NCBI RefSeq assembly: GCF_002288265.1
Contig: NZ_CP016778.1
Span: forward strand, 1,054,001 to 1,118,000
Reading direction: 5' to 3'
Length of the DNA: 64,000 nucleotides
Origin: Candidatus Planktophila versatilis
GTDB taxonomy: Bacteria; Actinomycetota; Actinomycetes; Nanopelagicales; Nanopelagicaceae
Part shown: piece after piece, positions 26,616 to 36,080 of the stretch
Layout: each line of letters begins with the position of its first letter
Position numbering within the stretch: position 1 is the first letter of the stretch
Notes under the pieces: model-generated
What the model was told of the DNA's origin: nothing
What the model saw: the letters and a program-made list of their open reading frames with translations, nothing else
Database searches by the model: none
Position numbers and translations under genes: made by a program

Positions 26616-27415
26616 TATTGCGCTCCTCCTTCTGAAGTCTCTGTTGCTGGAGCTGCAGGAGTTGAATCTGCAGTTGCAACGTGTGAAGTTGTTACTTCAG
26701 CGCGTGGGGCACGTGGTGTGCGTGGTCCGCGACGTTCTGGCTTTGGTGCGCGTGCTTCCGCAAGTGCCTTTTCAGCACGCTCTGCACGTGAACCAATAAC
26801 TTCACCTTTATAAATCCAGACCTTTACACCCAAGCGACCGAATGTTGTTGCAGCTTCGTAGAAGCCGTAATCAATATCAGCGCGAAGTGTGTGTAGTGGA
26901 ACGCGACCTTCACGGTAGAACTCAGAACGTGACATTTCTGCACCACCGAGACGACCACCGCACTGAACACGAATGCCCTGAGCTCCTGCCTTCATCGCTG
27001 ATTGCATTGACTTCTTCATTGCGCGACGGAAAGAAACACGTGCAGCAAGCTGCTCGGCAATTCCCTGTGCAACGAGTTGCGCATCAATTTCAGGGTTCTT
27101 TACTTCAAGAATATTGAGCTGAACTTGCTTGCCGGTGAGTTTTTCAAGCTTTAGACGTAGAACGTCTGCTTCTTGTCCGCGACGACCGATAACAATTCCT
27201 GGGCGTGCAGTGTGAAGGTCGATACGTACACGATCACGTGTGCGCTCGATTTCGATACGTGAAACGCCTGCGCGCTCCATGCCCTTCTGCATAAGTCGGC
27301 GGATTTCGACGTCTTCTTTGACGTAATCCTTGTACAACTTATCTGCATACCAACGTGACTTAAATTCAGTTGTGATTCCGAGACGGAAGCCGTGTGGGTT
27401 TACTTTTTGACCCAT
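26615..27415 (-). CDS. rpsC: 30S ribosomal protein S3
   Basis: S3 lines the mRNA entry channel. [14 protein letters not shown] is the start, the KH domain shows [26 protein letters not shown], and SGRLGGAEM-like [32 protein letters not shown] follows. A C-terminal tail of about 45 residues (from [19 protein letters not shown]) is first Arg/Pro-rich, then Ala/Thr/Ser-rich, making the protein 266 residues against about 230 in E. coli. Such tails are usual in Actinobacteria. Confidence 0.97.
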   Translation of the reverse strand: MGQKVNPHGFRLGITTEFKSRWYADKLYKDYVKEDVEIRRLMQKGMERAGVSRIEIERTRDRVRIDLHTARPGIVIGRRGQEADVLRLKLEKLTGKQVQLNILEVKNPEIDAQLVAQGIAEQLAARVSFRRAMKKSMQSAMKAGAQGIRVQCGGRLGGAEMSRSEFYREGRVPLHTLRADIDYGFYEAATTFGRLGVKVWIYKGEVIGSRAERAEKALAEARAPKPERRGPRTPRAPRAEVTTSHVATADSTPAAPATETSEGGAQ

Positions 27416-27906
27416 TAGTTGGACGCTCCCTTCGCTGCTGGTGTTGGAACTGCTGCTACTGGAGCAGCAAGTGGTGACTTCTCAGAACGCTTTGGATTTC
27501 GTGTCTGCGCCTTTGTTGACGTGCGAGATAGTGACTTTGAAGTCACCTTTGAATCGCTGACAGTCACAGAGATGTGGCTTGAGCGCTTCAAGATACGGAA
27601 ACCTCGTCCTTGTGCACGTGGGCGAAAACGCTTCATTGTGCGTCCCTCGTCAACGAGTGCTTCGACAACCCAGAGCTCTGAAGCATCACGGATTGCTGGA
27701 TTCTGCTGCTTAGCATTAGCAATTGCTGAGTTAAGAAGTGTGTAGACATCTGAACCAGCTGCTTGCGGAGCAAACTTAAGAACGTTAAGTGCTTCATCTG
27801 CACGCATTCCACGGACCAAGTCGACAACGCGACGAGCCTTCTGTGGTGTGTGGCGGATGTCGCGCAGTACTGCACGAGCGATGAGTGCGTCTTGTGTATT
27901 AGGCAC
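27415..27906 (-). CDS. rplV: 50S ribosomal protein L22 with long C-terminal tail
   Basis: L22 lines the peptide exit tunnel. I place the start at GTG 27906, which has GGAGAG six nt upstream and lies 4 bp after the rpsS stop; the longer frame to 27969 would run inside rpsS. The core is [23 protein letters not shown] through [22 protein letters not shown]. After it come about 50 basic then Ala/Pro-rich residues ([20 protein letters not shown]), absent from short L22 proteins, giving 163 residues against about 110. Confidence 0.94.
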   Translation of the reverse strand: MPNTQDALIARAVLRDIRHTPQKARRVVDLVRGMRADEALNVLKFAPQAAGSDVYTLLNSAIANAKQQNPAIRDASELWVVEALVDEGRTMKRFRPRAQGRGFRILKRSSHISVTVSDSKVTSKSLSRTSTKAQTRNPKRSEKSPLAAPVAAVPTPAAKGASN

Positions 27907-28180
27907 GAGTAGCTCTCCGATCATCTTTAACGTGTCCGCGGAATGTACGTGTTGGTGCGAACTCACCAAGCTTGTGACCGATCATTGCGTCGGTAATAAA
28001 TACAGGGACATGCTTGCGGCCGTCGTGTACCGCAATTGTGTGTCCGATCATTGAAGGCGAGATCATCGAACGTCGTGACCATGTCTTAATGACATTCTTT
28101 GTATTGGCTTCATTTTGGGCATCCACCTTTTTGGTGAGATGTCCATCAATGAATGGACCCTTCTTGAGACTACGTGGCAT
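27899..28180 (-). CDS. rpsS: 30S ribosomal protein S19
   Basis: S19 forms the head of the 30S subunit with S13. [50 protein letters not shown] and [16 protein letters not shown] are diagnostic. The 93-residue length is normal. It lies 9 bp after rplB. Confidence 0.98.
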   Translation of the reverse strand: MPRSLKKGPFIDGHLTKKVDAQNEANTKNVIKTWSRRSMISPSMIGHTIAVHDGRKHVPVFITDAMIGHKLGEFAPTRTFRGHVKDDRRATRA

Positions 28181-28189
28181 GAGGGCTCC

Positions 28190-29023
28190 TTAGCGCTTCT
28201 TGTTCGACTTACGACGACGGACGATCATTGAATCTGAAGCCTTCTTCTTACGAGTACGTGCTTCAGGCTTACCCCAAGGTGAAACTGGGTGGCGACCACC
28301 AGAAGTTTTACCTTCACCACCACCGTGTGGGTGGTCGACTGGGTTCATAACAACACCACGAACAGATGGACGAACGCCTAACCAGCGCTTACGTCCAGCT
28401 TTTCCGTAGTTAATGTTTCCTTGTTCTGCGTTTCCAACTTCACCAACAGTTGCGCGGCAACGAACATCTACGTTACGGATTTCTCCAGATGGCATACGCA
28501 GTTGTGCATATGCTCCTTCTTTTGCAACGAGCTGAACTGATGCGCCAGCTGAACGAGCAATCTTTGCTCCGCCACCTGGGCGAAGTTCAATTGCGTGAAC
28601 AGTTGTTCCTACTGGGATGTTGCGAAGTGGCAAGTTGTTGCCAGGCTTGATATCGGCCTTAGGACCGTTCTCAACTGTTGCACCTTGCTCAAGCTTATTT
28701 GGAGCGATGATGTAACGCTTTTCTCCATCTGCGTAGTGAAGAAGTGCGATACGCGCTGTGCGGTTTGGATCGTATTCAATGTGTGCAACCTTTGCTGGAA
28801 CACCATCTTTATCGTTACGTGTGAAATCGATAAGACGGTATGCACGCTTGTGCCCGCCACCTTGGTGACGAACAGTGATGCGACCTTGATTATTACGACC
28901 ACCCTTTGAGTGAATTGGGCGAACGAGTGACTTCTCAGGTGTTGAGCGAGTGATTTCTGCGAAATCTGGAACAGTTGCTCCACGCTGACCTGGGGTCGTT
29001 GGCTTTAGTTTGCGAAGTGCCAT
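28190..29023 (-). CDS. rplB: 50S ribosomal protein L2
   Basis: L2 is needed for subunit joining and peptidyl transfer. [21 protein letters not shown], the zinc-free middle domain, and [30 protein letters not shown] (with the conserved His) are all present. The 277-residue length is normal. It follows rplW by 31 bp, a gap that includes half of a stable hairpin. Confidence 0.98.
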   Translation of the reverse strand: MALRKLKPTTPGQRGATVPDFAEITRSTPEKSLVRPIHSKGGRNNQGRITVRHQGGGHKRAYRLIDFTRNDKDGVPAKVAHIEYDPNRTARIALLHYADGEKRYIIAPNKLEQGATVENGPKADIKPGNNLPLRNIPVGTTVHAIELRPGGGAKIARSAGASVQLVAKEGAYAQLRMPSGEIRNVDVRCRATVGEVGNAEQGNINYGKAGRKRWLGVRPSVRGVVMNPVDHPHGGGEGKTSGGRHPVSPWGKPEARTRKKKASDSMIVRRRKSNKKR

Positions 29024-29044
29024 GAGGTTTCCTCTCTTTAAGGT

Positions 29045-29066
29045 CCTGTTTCAATTACGAAACAGG
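29045..29066 (-). other. Hairpin spanning the rplW stop codon
   Basis: Perfect 8-bp inverted repeat CCTGTTTC/GAAACAGG with a 6-nt loop. The rplW stop codon TAA sits in the loop, and the rplB ribosome site begins about 14 nt after the stem. There is no U-run, so it is not a normal terminator; a pausing, processing or coupling role is possible. Confidence 0.5.
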
Positions 29067-29348
29067 GCCTCCGAAGATGTCGATACGGTCGCCAGCGGCC
29101 ACATGAACGATTGCTCGCTTTGTGTCTTTGCGCTTTCCATCACCAAAACGTGTGCGCTTATTCTTTCCCTGGCGGTTCATAGTGTTAACACTGACCACCT
29201 TCACACCAAATACCTTTTCAACAGCGATCTTGATCTCTGTCTTATTAGCATCTGTTGCAACAAGGAATGTGTACTTGTTTTCATCGAGCAACCCGTAGCT
29301 CTTTTCAGAGACAACTGGTGCTAGCAAAACTTCACGGTAATCCTTCAT
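29055..29348 (-). CDS. rplW: 50S ribosomal protein L23
   Basis: L23 is the main docking site for trigger factor and SRP at the tunnel exit. [29 protein letters not shown] and [20 protein letters not shown] are diagnostic. The 97-residue length is normal. Its start overlaps rplD by 1 bp and its end is part of a hairpin. Confidence 0.97.
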   Translation of the reverse strand: MKDYREVLLAPVVSEKSYGLLDENKYTFLVATDANKTEIKIAVEKVFGVKVVSVNTMNRQGKNKRTRFGDGKRKDTKRAIVHVAAGDRIDIFGGPVS

Positions 29349-30031
29349 TATGCAGATACCTCACTTTCGCGTGCTACTGACTTCACAGATTTTCCTGAAG
29401 TCTTAGCTGAAGCCTTGAACTTGAGGAAGTCGTTGATCGCTGCTTCAGAGAAGACAACGTCATCGCTTTTCAAGATGTCATAAGCGTTGAGCTGATCTGG
29501 AACAAGAAGGTGTAGGTCATCAGCGTTACGAAGTGAACGCCATGCAGCGTCTTCCTTACGTGAGACAACAACCAAGAGGTTCTTGCGAGTTGAGAATTGA
29601 CGCACTGCAGCAAGTGCTGCCTTCGTTGAAGGAGCAGCTGTTACTGAATCAAGAACGTGAATTCGCTCATTACGCTGACGGTCAGAGAGAACACCGCGTA
29701 GTGCTGCTGCGATCATCTTCTTAGGTGTGCGTTGGAAATATGAACGTGGACGAACTGCGTGTGCAGCACCGCCACCACGCTGAAGCGGAGCACGAATCGA
29801 ACCCTGACGAGCACGACCTGTTCCCTTCTGCTTGAAAGGCTTCTTACCTGAACCAGAAGTTTCTCCACGGTTCTTTGCCTTCTGGGTACCTTGACGAGCA
29901 GCTGCAAGTTGAGCTGTTACGACTTGGTGAATAAGAGGAATATTTGTCTGCGCATCGAAGATATCTGCTGGCAAATCAACTGAGCCAACCTTCTTACCTT
30001 CTGCGTTCTTTACTTCAACGGTAAGTGCCAT
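29348..30031 (-). CDS. rplD: 50S ribosomal protein L4
   Basis: L4 has a globular domain and a loop lining the exit tunnel; in E. coli it also represses the S10 operon. [37 protein letters not shown] is the tunnel loop. The 227-residue length is normal, with a short Lys/Ser tail. It lies 2 bp after rplC. Confidence 0.97.
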   Translation of the reverse strand: MALTVEVKNAEGKKVGSVDLPADIFDAQTNIPLIHQVVTAQLAAARQGTQKAKNRGETSGSGKKPFKQKGTGRARQGSIRAPLQRGGGAAHAVRPRSYFQRTPKKMIAAALRGVLSDRQRNERIHVLDSVTAAPSTKAALAAVRQFSTRKNLLVVVSRKEDAAWRSLRNADDLHLLVPDQLNAYDILKSDDVVFSEAAINDFLKFKASAKTSGKSVKSVARESEVSA

Positions 30032-30033
30032 GG

Positions 30034-30732
30034 TTACATCCCTGCCTTTACAGTCTCAACAAGTGCTTTTTTAGCAGCTGAACGGATAAAGACGAGACCA
30101 CCATCGGTACCAGGAACAGAACCCTTGATAAGAAGTAGGTTATTTTCTAGATCTACAGCTTGAACTGTGAGGTTCTGTGTTGTGACCTTCTCATTACCCA
30201 TACGACCCATCATGCGCATTCCCTTGAAAACGCGACCTGGTGTTGAACATGCACCAATTGAACCTGGCATACGGTGCTTACGATCTACACCGTGAGATGA
30301 GCTAAGCCCACCGAAACCGTGGCGCTTCATAACACCAGCAGTTCCTTTACCAGTTGATGTTCCAGTTGCATCGACGATATCGCCAGCTGCAAATGTTGAT
30401 GCGCCAATCTCTTGTCCTACTGTGTATTCAGCAGCTGAGAGTGTGCGGAGTTCGGCAACGGAGCGACGAGGAGTGACGCCTGCCTTTGCGTAATGTCCAG
30501 CAAGTGGCTTAGAAACTTTCTTTGGATCAATTGCGCCGTATCCAAGTTGAACAGCTGAATAGCCATCCTTCTCAGGTGTGCGAATCGATGTAACAACGCA
30601 TGACTCAACTGAAACAACTGTCACAGGAATCATCTTGTTTTCTGCATCGAATACTTGGGTCATGCCAAGCTTCTTACCGAGAACGCCCTTGATGGACGAA
30701 CCGTAAGACTGAGTTACAACTTCACGTGTCAT
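30034..30732 (-). CDS. rplC: 50S ribosomal protein L3
   Basis: L3 reaches the peptidyl-transferase centre. [70 protein letters not shown] are family blocks, including the glutamine/asparagine-rich central loop region. The 232 residues include about 15 extra N-terminal residues ([14 protein letters not shown]). It lies 17 bp after rpsJ. Confidence 0.97.
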   Translation of the reverse strand: MTREVVTQSYGSSIKGVLGKKLGMTQVFDAENKMIPVTVVSVESCVVTSIRTPEKDGYSAVQLGYGAIDPKKVSKPLAGHYAKAGVTPRRSVAELRTLSAAEYTVGQEIGASTFAAGDIVDATGTSTGKGTAGVMKRHGFGGLSSSHGVDRKHRMPGSIGACSTPGRVFKGMRMMGRMGNEKVTTQNLTVQAVDLENNLLLIKGSVPGTDGGLVFIRSAAKKALVETVKAGM

Positions 30733-30749
30733 TAGTTTTCGTCCTTTCC

Positions 30750-31058
30750 TTAGAGCTTAATCTCGATGTCGACGCCTGCTGGCAAGTCGAGACGCATCAA
30801 TGAATCAACAGTCTTAGGTGTTGGGTCGATGATGTCGATGAGGCGCTTATGTGTGCGCATCTCGAAATGTTCGCGGCTGTCCTTGTACTTGTGAGGAGAG
30901 CGAATCACACAATAGGTGTTCTTCTCTGTTGGTAGCGGCACTGGACCCGCGACGGTTGCACCTGTGCGCTCGACTGTCTCAACGATTTTCTTCGCTGAAG
31001 AGTCAATCACCTCATGGTCATACGCCTTGAGTCGAATGCGGATCTTTTGTCCCGCCAT
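30750..31058 (-). CDS. rpsJ: 30S ribosomal protein S10
   Basis: S10 (NusE) acts in the 30S head and in NusG/NusB antitermination complexes. [29 protein letters not shown] and [35 protein letters not shown] are diagnostic. The 102-residue length is normal. It begins the S10-rplC-rplD-rplW series; the 92-bp gap to tuf contains a strong GC hairpin, so rpsJ may have its own promoter after it. Confidence 0.98.
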   Translation of the reverse strand: MAGQKIRIRLKAYDHEVIDSSAKKIVETVERTGATVAGPVPLPTEKNTYCVIRSPHKYKDSREHFEMRTHKRLIDIIDPTPKTVDSLMRLDLPAGVDIEIKL

Positions 31059-31114
31059 GTCGTTCTCCTCTTTACTTTCGTTAGTTCAAACTTTTGTTGT
31101 CTTCGGTTGTGTTT

Positions 31115-31142
31115 GCGCCGGCGGTTTTTACGCCGCCGGCGC
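31115..31142 (-). terminator. GC-rich hairpin after tuf, before rpsJ
   Basis: Perfect 10-bp stem GCGCCGGCGG/CCGCCGGCGC with an 8-nt loop, 9 bp after the tuf stop. It is among the most GC-rich stems in the window, but the following reverse-strand bases are AAACACAACC, with no U-run. It may be a partial terminator or a 3'-end protecting stem that separates tuf from rpsJ. Confidence 0.6.
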
Positions 31143-31150
31143 TTTCACAA

Positions 31151-32344
31151 TTACTTCTTGATCTTTGTTACGCGACCTGCACCTACTGTGCGGCCACCTT
31201 CGCGGATTGCGAAGCGAAGACCATCTTCCATTGCGATTGGTTGGATGAGCGTTACCGCCATCTCAGTGTTATCGCCAGGCATAACCATTTCTGTGCCTTC
31301 TGGAAGTGTTACAACGCCAGTCACGTCAGTTGTACGGAAGTAGAACTGTGGACGGTAGTTGTTAAAGAATGGAGTGTGACGTCCGCCTTCATCCTTTGAA
31401 AGGATGTATGCAGATGCATCGAACTCTGTGTGTGGTGTGATTGAACCAGGCTTGCAGACAACCTGACCGCGCTCTACATCTTCACGCTTTGTTCCACGAA
31501 GAAGAAGTCCGACGTTCTCGCCAGCCTGTCCTTCATCGAGCAACTTACGGAACATTTCAACGCCTGTAACAGTTGTCTTCTGAGCTAGCTCACGAATACC
31601 AACGATTTCAACTTCTTCGTTAACCTTAACGATTCCGCGCTCGATACGACCTGTGATAACAGTTCCACGACCCGTGATTGTGAAAACGTCTTCAACTGGC
31701 ATAAGGAATGGCTTATCGATTTCGCGCTCTGGCTGTGGGATAAATGCATCCACTGCATCCATGAGCTCGATGATCTTCTCAGCCCACTTTGCATCTCCTT
31801 CGAGAGCCTTAAGTGCTGAAATGCGAACGATTGGTGTGTCATCGCCTGGGAATTCGTACTTAGATAGAAGTTCGCGAACTTCCATTTCTACGAGTTCAAG
31901 AATTTCTTCGTCATCGACCATATCTGACTTGTTAAGAGCCACAACGATTGATGGAACGCCAACCTGACGAGCAAGGAGAACGTGCTCCTTAGTCTGTGGC
32001 ATTGGTCCGTCTGTTGCTGCAACGACGAGGATTGCTCCGTCCATCTGCGCAGCACCAGTGATCATGTTCTTGATGTAGTCAGCGTGGCCTGGGCAGTCAA
32101 CGTGTGCGTAGTGACGCTTCTCTGTCTGGTACTCGATGTGAGCGATAGAGATTGTGATACCGCGAAGACGCTCTTCTGGCGCCTTATCGATATCTGAGAA
32201 CGCAGTAGCTGCGTTAAGAGTTGGGTACTTGTCATGCAAAACCTTAGAGATTGCTGCAGTAAGTGTTGTTTTACCGTGGTCAATATGGCCGATGGTTCCG
32301 ATGTTAACGTGCGGCTTATTACGCTCGAACTTGGCTTTTGCCAT
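31151..32344 (-). CDS. tuf: Elongation factor Tu
   Basis: EF-Tu brings aminoacyl-tRNA to the ribosome. G1 is GHIDHGKTT (19-27), G2/switch I RGITIS, G3 DCPGHADY, and G4 NKSD; the tRNA-binding C-terminal domains end in [15 protein letters not shown]. The 397-residue length is normal. A single tuf gene lies here, 61 bp after fusA. No mutations are seen at the kirromycin-type contacts that I could judge by eye. Confidence 0.98.
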   Translation of the reverse strand: MAKAKFERNKPHVNIGTIGHIDHGKTTLTAAISKVLHDKYPTLNAATAFSDIDKAPEERLRGITISIAHIEYQTEKRHYAHVDCPGHADYIKNMITGAAQMDGAILVVAATDGPMPQTKEHVLLARQVGVPSIVVALNKSDMVDDEEILELVEMEVRELLSKYEFPGDDTPIVRISALKALEGDAKWAEKIIELMDAVDAFIPQPEREIDKPFLMPVEDVFTITGRGTVITGRIERGIVKVNEEVEIVGIRELAQKTTVTGVEMFRKLLDEGQAGENVGLLLRGTKREDVERGQVVCKPGSITPHTEFDASAYILSKDEGGRHTPFFNNYRPQFYFRTTDVTGVVTLPEGTEMVMPGDNTEMAVTLIQPIAMEDGLRFAIREGGRTVGAGRVTKIKK

Positions 32345-32405
32345 TTTGGTTCCTCTTTCGTTTCCTAGTGCTTAGTTATTAGGGGTTGTGCTGTTCTTAT
32401 TAGGG

Positions 32406-34517
32406 TTATTCGCCGCGAACTTTCGCAATGATTTCCTTTGCGACGTTTCCTGGAACTTCGGCATAACTGTCGAATTCCATGCTGTAGCTCGCGCGACCTT
32501 GTGTTCTGGAGCGGAGATCTCCGACATAACCGAACATCTCCGACAACGGAACTAGCGCCCTAACAACGCGGGCACCTGACCGCTCATCCATGGCCTGGAT
32601 TTGGCCACGACGACTATTGAGATCGCCGATGACATCACCCATGAAGTCTTCAGGGGTAACAACTTCGACTTTCATCACTGGCTCGAGAATTGCAGGATCA
32701 GCAAGTTTTGCTGCTTCCTTAAATGCTGCGATACCAGCCACCTTGAATGCGAGCTCCGATGAGTCAACATCGTGATACGCGCCGTCAAGAAGAGTTACTC
32801 GTACATCTGTAAGTGGATATCCAGCAAGTGGTCCTGCTGTCATCGCTTCCTTACATCCTGCATCAACTGAAGGGATGTACTCGCGTGGAACGCGGCCTCC
32901 AGTGACCTTATTAACGAATTCATATCCGCCTTCAACCTGACCTGTTGGAAGTGGCTCGATAGCAATCTGAATCTTTGCAAACTGTCCAGAACCACCGGTC
33001 TGCTTCTTGTGTGTGTAGTCATGGCGTGCAACTGGCTTACGAAGTGTTTCGCGGTATGCAACCTGTGGCTTACCAACGTTTGCTTCAACCTTAAATTCAC
33101 GACGCATACGATCGACCAAGATTTCAAGGTGAAGTTCACCCATACCAGCGATGATTGTCTGGCCGGTCTCTTCGTCAGTATTAACGTGGAATGTTGGATC
33201 TTCTTCAGATAGACGCTGAATAGCAACGCCAAGTTTCTCTTGGTCACCCTTTGTCTTTGGCTCAATCGCAACCGAGATAACTGGTGCTGGGAAGTCCATT
33301 GATTCCAGGATTACTGGCTTTGCTGGATCACAGAGAGTTTCACCTGTTGTGGTGTCCTTAAGACCCATCACAGCAACAATCATTCCGGCGCCAACATTGT
33401 CACGCTCTTCGCGCTTGTTGGCGTGCATCTGGTAGATCTTTCCGATGCGCTCTTTGCGGTTCTTTGTTGAGTTAAGGATTGTTGATCCTGTCTCAAGAAC
33501 GCCTGAGTAAACACGGATAAATGTAAGTTTTCCAAGGTGTGGATCTGTCATGATTTTAAAAGCTAGGGCTGAGAATGGTTCTTCATTCTTAGGCTGGCGC
33601 TTCATCTCAACTGTCACATCGTTCATATCTGTACCGACGATTGCATCGATATCAAGTGGTGATGGGAGGTAGCGATTTACAGCGTCAAGCATTGGCTGAA
33701 CACCCTTGTTCTTAAATGCAGAACCGGTAAGAACTGGTGAAAGCTTGGCAGCGATTGTTGCGCGGCGGATACCGGCGATGATTTCTTCTTCTGAAACTTC
33801 AATTCCTTCAAGGAACTTCTCCATGAGAACATCATCATTTTCGGCAAGAGTTTCGAGCATCTCTGCGCGAGCTTGCTTACACTTATCGAGCATGTCAGCT
33901 GGAATCTCTTCGATTGCGTAATCTTCGCCCTTTTTAGTTTCTCCGCGCCATACGAGTGCCTTCATAGCAATCAGGTCAACTACACCAATGAAATCTGATT
34001 CGTTACCGATAGGAAGTTGAAGAACGAGGGCTACTGCATTTAGGCGATCCTTGATCATGCTTACGCACTTATCAAATGAAGCACCTGTGCGGTCTAGCTT
34101 GTTAATGAAACAAATACGTGGAACTGAATAACGATCTGCCTGGCGCCATACTGTTTCAGATTGTGGTTCAACACCAGCAACGCCATCGAATACTGCAACT
34201 GCGCCATCTAGTACACGAAGTGAACGCTCTACCTCAACTGTGAAGTCAACGTGGCCTGGTGTATCAATGATGTTAATGAGATGGTCTTTCCACATACAAG
34301 TTGTTGCAGCAGAGGTGATAGTGATACCGCGCTCTTGTTCCTGCTCCATCCAGTCCATGGTTGCTGCACCTTCGTGCACTTCACCAATCTTGTAAGAAAT
34401 ACCTGTGTAGAAAAGGATGCGCTCAGTAGTAGTGGTTTTGCCCGCGTCGATGTGAGCCATGATTCCAATGTTGCGAACCGTAGCTAAATCGATCTTCTCT
34501 ACTGTAGACGTTGACAC
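32406..34517 (-). CDS. fusA: Elongation factor G
   Basis: EF-G is the translocase. G1 is [13 protein letters not shown] (21-33), G2 [12 protein letters not shown]3 DTPGHVDFT and G4 NKLDR. Domain IV contains [16 protein letters not shown] and [15 protein letters not shown], and the C-terminus is [16 protein letters not shown]. At 703 residues it is full length. It follows rpsG by 49 bp in the str order rpsL-rpsG-fusA-tuf. Confidence 0.98.
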   Translation of the reverse strand: MSTSTVEKIDLATVRNIGIMAHIDAGKTTTTERILFYTGISYKIGEVHEGAATMDWMEQEQERGITITSAATTCMWKDHLINIIDTPGHVDFTVEVERSLRVLDGAVAVFDGVAGVEPQSETVWRQADRYSVPRICFINKLDRTGASFDKCVSMIKDRLNAVALVLQLPIGNESDFIGVVDLIAMKALVWRGETKKGEDYAIEEIPADMLDKCKQARAEMLETLAENDDVLMEKFLEGIEVSEEEIIAGIRRATIAAKLSPVLTGSAFKNKGVQPMLDAVNRYLPSPLDIDAIVGTDMNDVTVEMKRQPKNEEPFSALAFKIMTDPHLGKLTFIRVYSGVLETGSTILNSTKNRKERIGKIYQMHANKREERDNVGAGMIVAVMGLKDTTTGETLCDPAKPVILESMDFPAPVISVAIEPKTKGDQEKLGVAIQRLSEEDPTFHVNTDEETGQTIIAGMGELHLEILVDRMRREFKVEANVGKPQVAYRETLRKPVARHDYTHKKQTGGSGQFAKIQIAIEPLPTGQVEGGYEFVNKVTGGRVPREYIPSVDAGCKEAMTAGPLAGYPLTDVRVTLLDGAYHDVDSSELAFKVAGIAAFKEAAKLADPAILEPVMKVEVVTPEDFMGDVIGDLNSRRGQIQAMDERSGARVVRALVPLSEMFGYVGDLRSRTQGRASYSMEFDSYAEVPGNVAKEIIAKVRGE

Positions 34518-34566
34518 GTATATTCCTCTTCTCGTCGGATTCTTTAAGTCTTAGATTCTTTAACTA

Positions 34567-35037
34567 TTACCAGCGGTAGTGAGCAAACGCCTTGTTTGCT
34601 TCCGCCATTTTGTGGGTATCTTCGCGGCGCTTTACAGCTGCTCCAAGACCATTTGCGGCATCGATAAGTTCATTCTGAAGACGCTCTGACATTGACTTCT
34701 CGCGACGATCGCGTGAGTAGTCAACTAACCAGCGAAGTGCAAGAGTTGAAGAGCGTGAAGCCTTCACTTCAATTGGCACCTGGTAGGTAGCTCCACCAAC
34801 ACGGCGTGATCGAACTTCAACAGCAGGCTTGATGTTCTCAAGTGCGCGCTTCAGTGTGATCAGTGGATCAACTTCAGTCTTCTTGCGTGTGCCTTCTAGT
34901 GCGTTGTAAACAATTGCTTCAGCTGTTGAGCGCTTGCCGTGAAGAAGTACACGGTTGATAAGTGCAGTTACAACTGGTGAGTTGTAAACAGGATCAGCAA
35001 CTACAGGAGTCTTTACTACGGGACCTTTACGTGGCAT
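34567..35037 (-). CDS. rpsG: 30S ribosomal protein S7
   Basis: S7 starts 30S head assembly and represses the str operon in E. coli. [47 protein letters not shown] and [24 protein letters not shown] are diagnostic. The 156-residue length is normal. The start overlaps the rpsL stop by 1 bp. Confidence 0.98.
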   Translation of the reverse strand: MPRKGPVVKTPVVADPVYNSPVVTALINRVLLHGKRSTAEAIVYNALEGTRKKTEVDPLITLKRALENIKPAVEVRSRRVGGATYQVPIEVKASRSSTLALRWLVDYSRDRREKSMSERLQNELIDAANGLGAAVKRREDTHKMAEANKAFAHYRW

Positions 35038-35417
35038 TAGCTAGCCTTCTTCTCTCTCTTAGCACCGTAACGTGAACGAGATTGCTTACGGTTCTTAACA
35101 CCTTGTGTATCTAGTGATCCACGAATAATTTTGTAACGAACACCAGGAAGATCTTTTACGCGGCCTCCGCGAACAAGAACAATGGAGTGCTCTTGTAGGT
35201 TGTGACCTTCACCTGGGATGTATGCAGTGATTTCCATTCCGCTAGTAAGACGAACACGTGCAACCTTGCGAAGCGCAGAGTTAGGCTTCTTAGGTGTTGT
35301 TGTGTAAACACGTGTGCACACACCACGTCGCTGAGGGGAACCCTTAAGCGCAGGTGTTGATGTCTTCGTAGTCTTTTCTGCACGACCACGACGCACTAGC
35401 TGCTGAATTGTTGGCAC
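35037..35417 (-). CDS. rpsL: 30S ribosomal protein S12
   Basis: S12 monitors codon-anticodon pairing. [12 protein letters not shown] is the start. The loops that decide streptomycin response are wild type by eye: Lys in [12 protein letters not shown] and Lys in [11 protein letters not shown]. The 126-residue length is normal. It is the first gene of the str cluster and follows a 250-bp non-coding region with a promoter-like pair and folding leader. Confidence 0.98.
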   Translation of the reverse strand: MPTIQQLVRRGRAEKTTKTSTPALKGSPQRRGVCTRVYTTTPKKPNSALRKVARVRLTSGMEITAYIPGEGHNLQEHSIVLVRGGRVKDLPGVRYKIIRGSLDTQGVKNRKQSRSRYGAKREKKAS

Positions 35418-35467
35418 TACTTTTCTCCATTTCGTTTACTGAACTTTTTAATTCCACGCTCATACTT

Positions 35468-35559
35468 CCGACCCACGCGGTCGGGTGTGTTGCACCCGAT
35501 TCGCATTTCGCCCGATTAATTTCTTAACAGGAGGAAGCAACAAGCGCGCTAAAAAGCGC
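35468..35559 (-). promoter_or_regulatory. rpsL leader with two mutually exclusive hairpins
   Basis: The rpsL transcript leader can form a 6-bp stem CCGACC/GGTCGG (35468-35484, 5-nt loop) or a 6-bp stem CGGGTG/CACCCG (35482-35498, 5-nt loop). They share bases 35482-35484, so only one can exist at a time. Further upstream in the leader is a 5-bp stem GCGCT/AGCGC (35546-35559). The switch-like layout suggests control of str-operon expression; the ligand, if any, is unknown. Confidence 0.4.
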
Positions 35560-35567
35560 AGAGGAGA

Positions 35568-35597
35568 AAGGTATCGGCAGGGCGCATGAAAGGTCAA
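35568..35597 (-). promoter_or_regulatory. Putative sigma-70-type promoter of the str operon
   Basis: On the reverse strand TTGACC (35592-35597) is followed after 18 bp by TACCTT (35568-35573), a good -35 match and a fair -10 match. It lies about 150 bp upstream of the rpsL start and before the leader stems. Another promoter nearby cannot be excluded. Confidence 0.4.
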
Positions 35598-35667
35598 AAC
35601 GGCCCTTCTACTCCGCAGGACCCCCAACACCCCCTATTTTCAGGGTTTTGGCCCATTCGGCGTGTCG

Positions 35668-36012
35668 CTATAAGAGGGCGGAAATCTCCGAATTTGGCTG
35701 CCCTAGGGTGAAAATCCAGCGGGCAAAAGGACCGCTTTTGAGCGTAATCACGACCCCTTCTCCCCTGCCCTTCATTGCTACAAAGTCCTTATATCCCAGG
35801 CCTCGCAGCGTTCCTAAGAGCACCACATAGGGAATAGCAGTTCCAGGAGCACGCACTCCGCGAAGAGTGGAAGAGCCCCAGAGTTGATCAACGAATTCAA
35901 TTTTTTCTATGGCATCAATTGATGTGCGCGGATTTGAGTGCAGAGCGCCCATTTTTTCCCAGAAGGAGAGTTGAAGAACCAATTCATTTCCTTCTCTCAT
36001 CACTCTAGCCAT
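35668..36012 (-). CDS. Conserved-looking small protein of unknown function
   Basis: A 114-residue protein between rpoC and rpsL. The sequence alternates short strands and loops: MREGNELVLQLSFWEKMGALH, a middle with WGSSTLRGVRAPGTAIPYVV and LLGTLRGLGYKDFVAM, and the end ARWIFTLGQP. It has no signal peptide or membrane segment. The pattern resembles small all-beta PH-like proteins common in Actinobacteria, but I cannot assign a function. Translation probably starts at ATG 36012 or ATG 36000. It lies after the rpoC terminator and before the str promoter, so it may be its own unit or rely on read-through. Confidence 0.7.
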   Translation of the reverse strand: MARVMREGNELVLQLSFWEKMGALHSNPRTSIDAIEKIEFVDQLWGSSTLRGVRAPGTAIPYVVLLGTLRGLGYKDFVAMKGRGEGVVITLKSGPFARWIFTLGQPNSEISALL

Positions 36013-36033
36013 AAAAGAATGTTACCGAGAAAG

Positions 36034-36070
36034 AGAAAGGGCCGCCGCAAATTATGCGACGGCCCTTTCT
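36034..36070 (-). terminator. Rho-independent terminator after rpoC
   Basis: Outer 11-bp perfect stem (36034-36044 with 36060-36070) continued inside by GC pairs and one wobble, followed on the reverse strand by a T/C-rich run CTTTCTC. It begins 11 bp after the rpoC stop and would end the rpoB-rpoC transcript. Confidence 0.88.
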
Positions 36071-36080
36071 AGCTAATTAC

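Noticed and set aside
27907-27969. Longer start for L22
   Set aside because: It would lie inside rpsS; the GTG at 27906 has a well-spaced GGAGAG and gives the expected L22 N-terminus.
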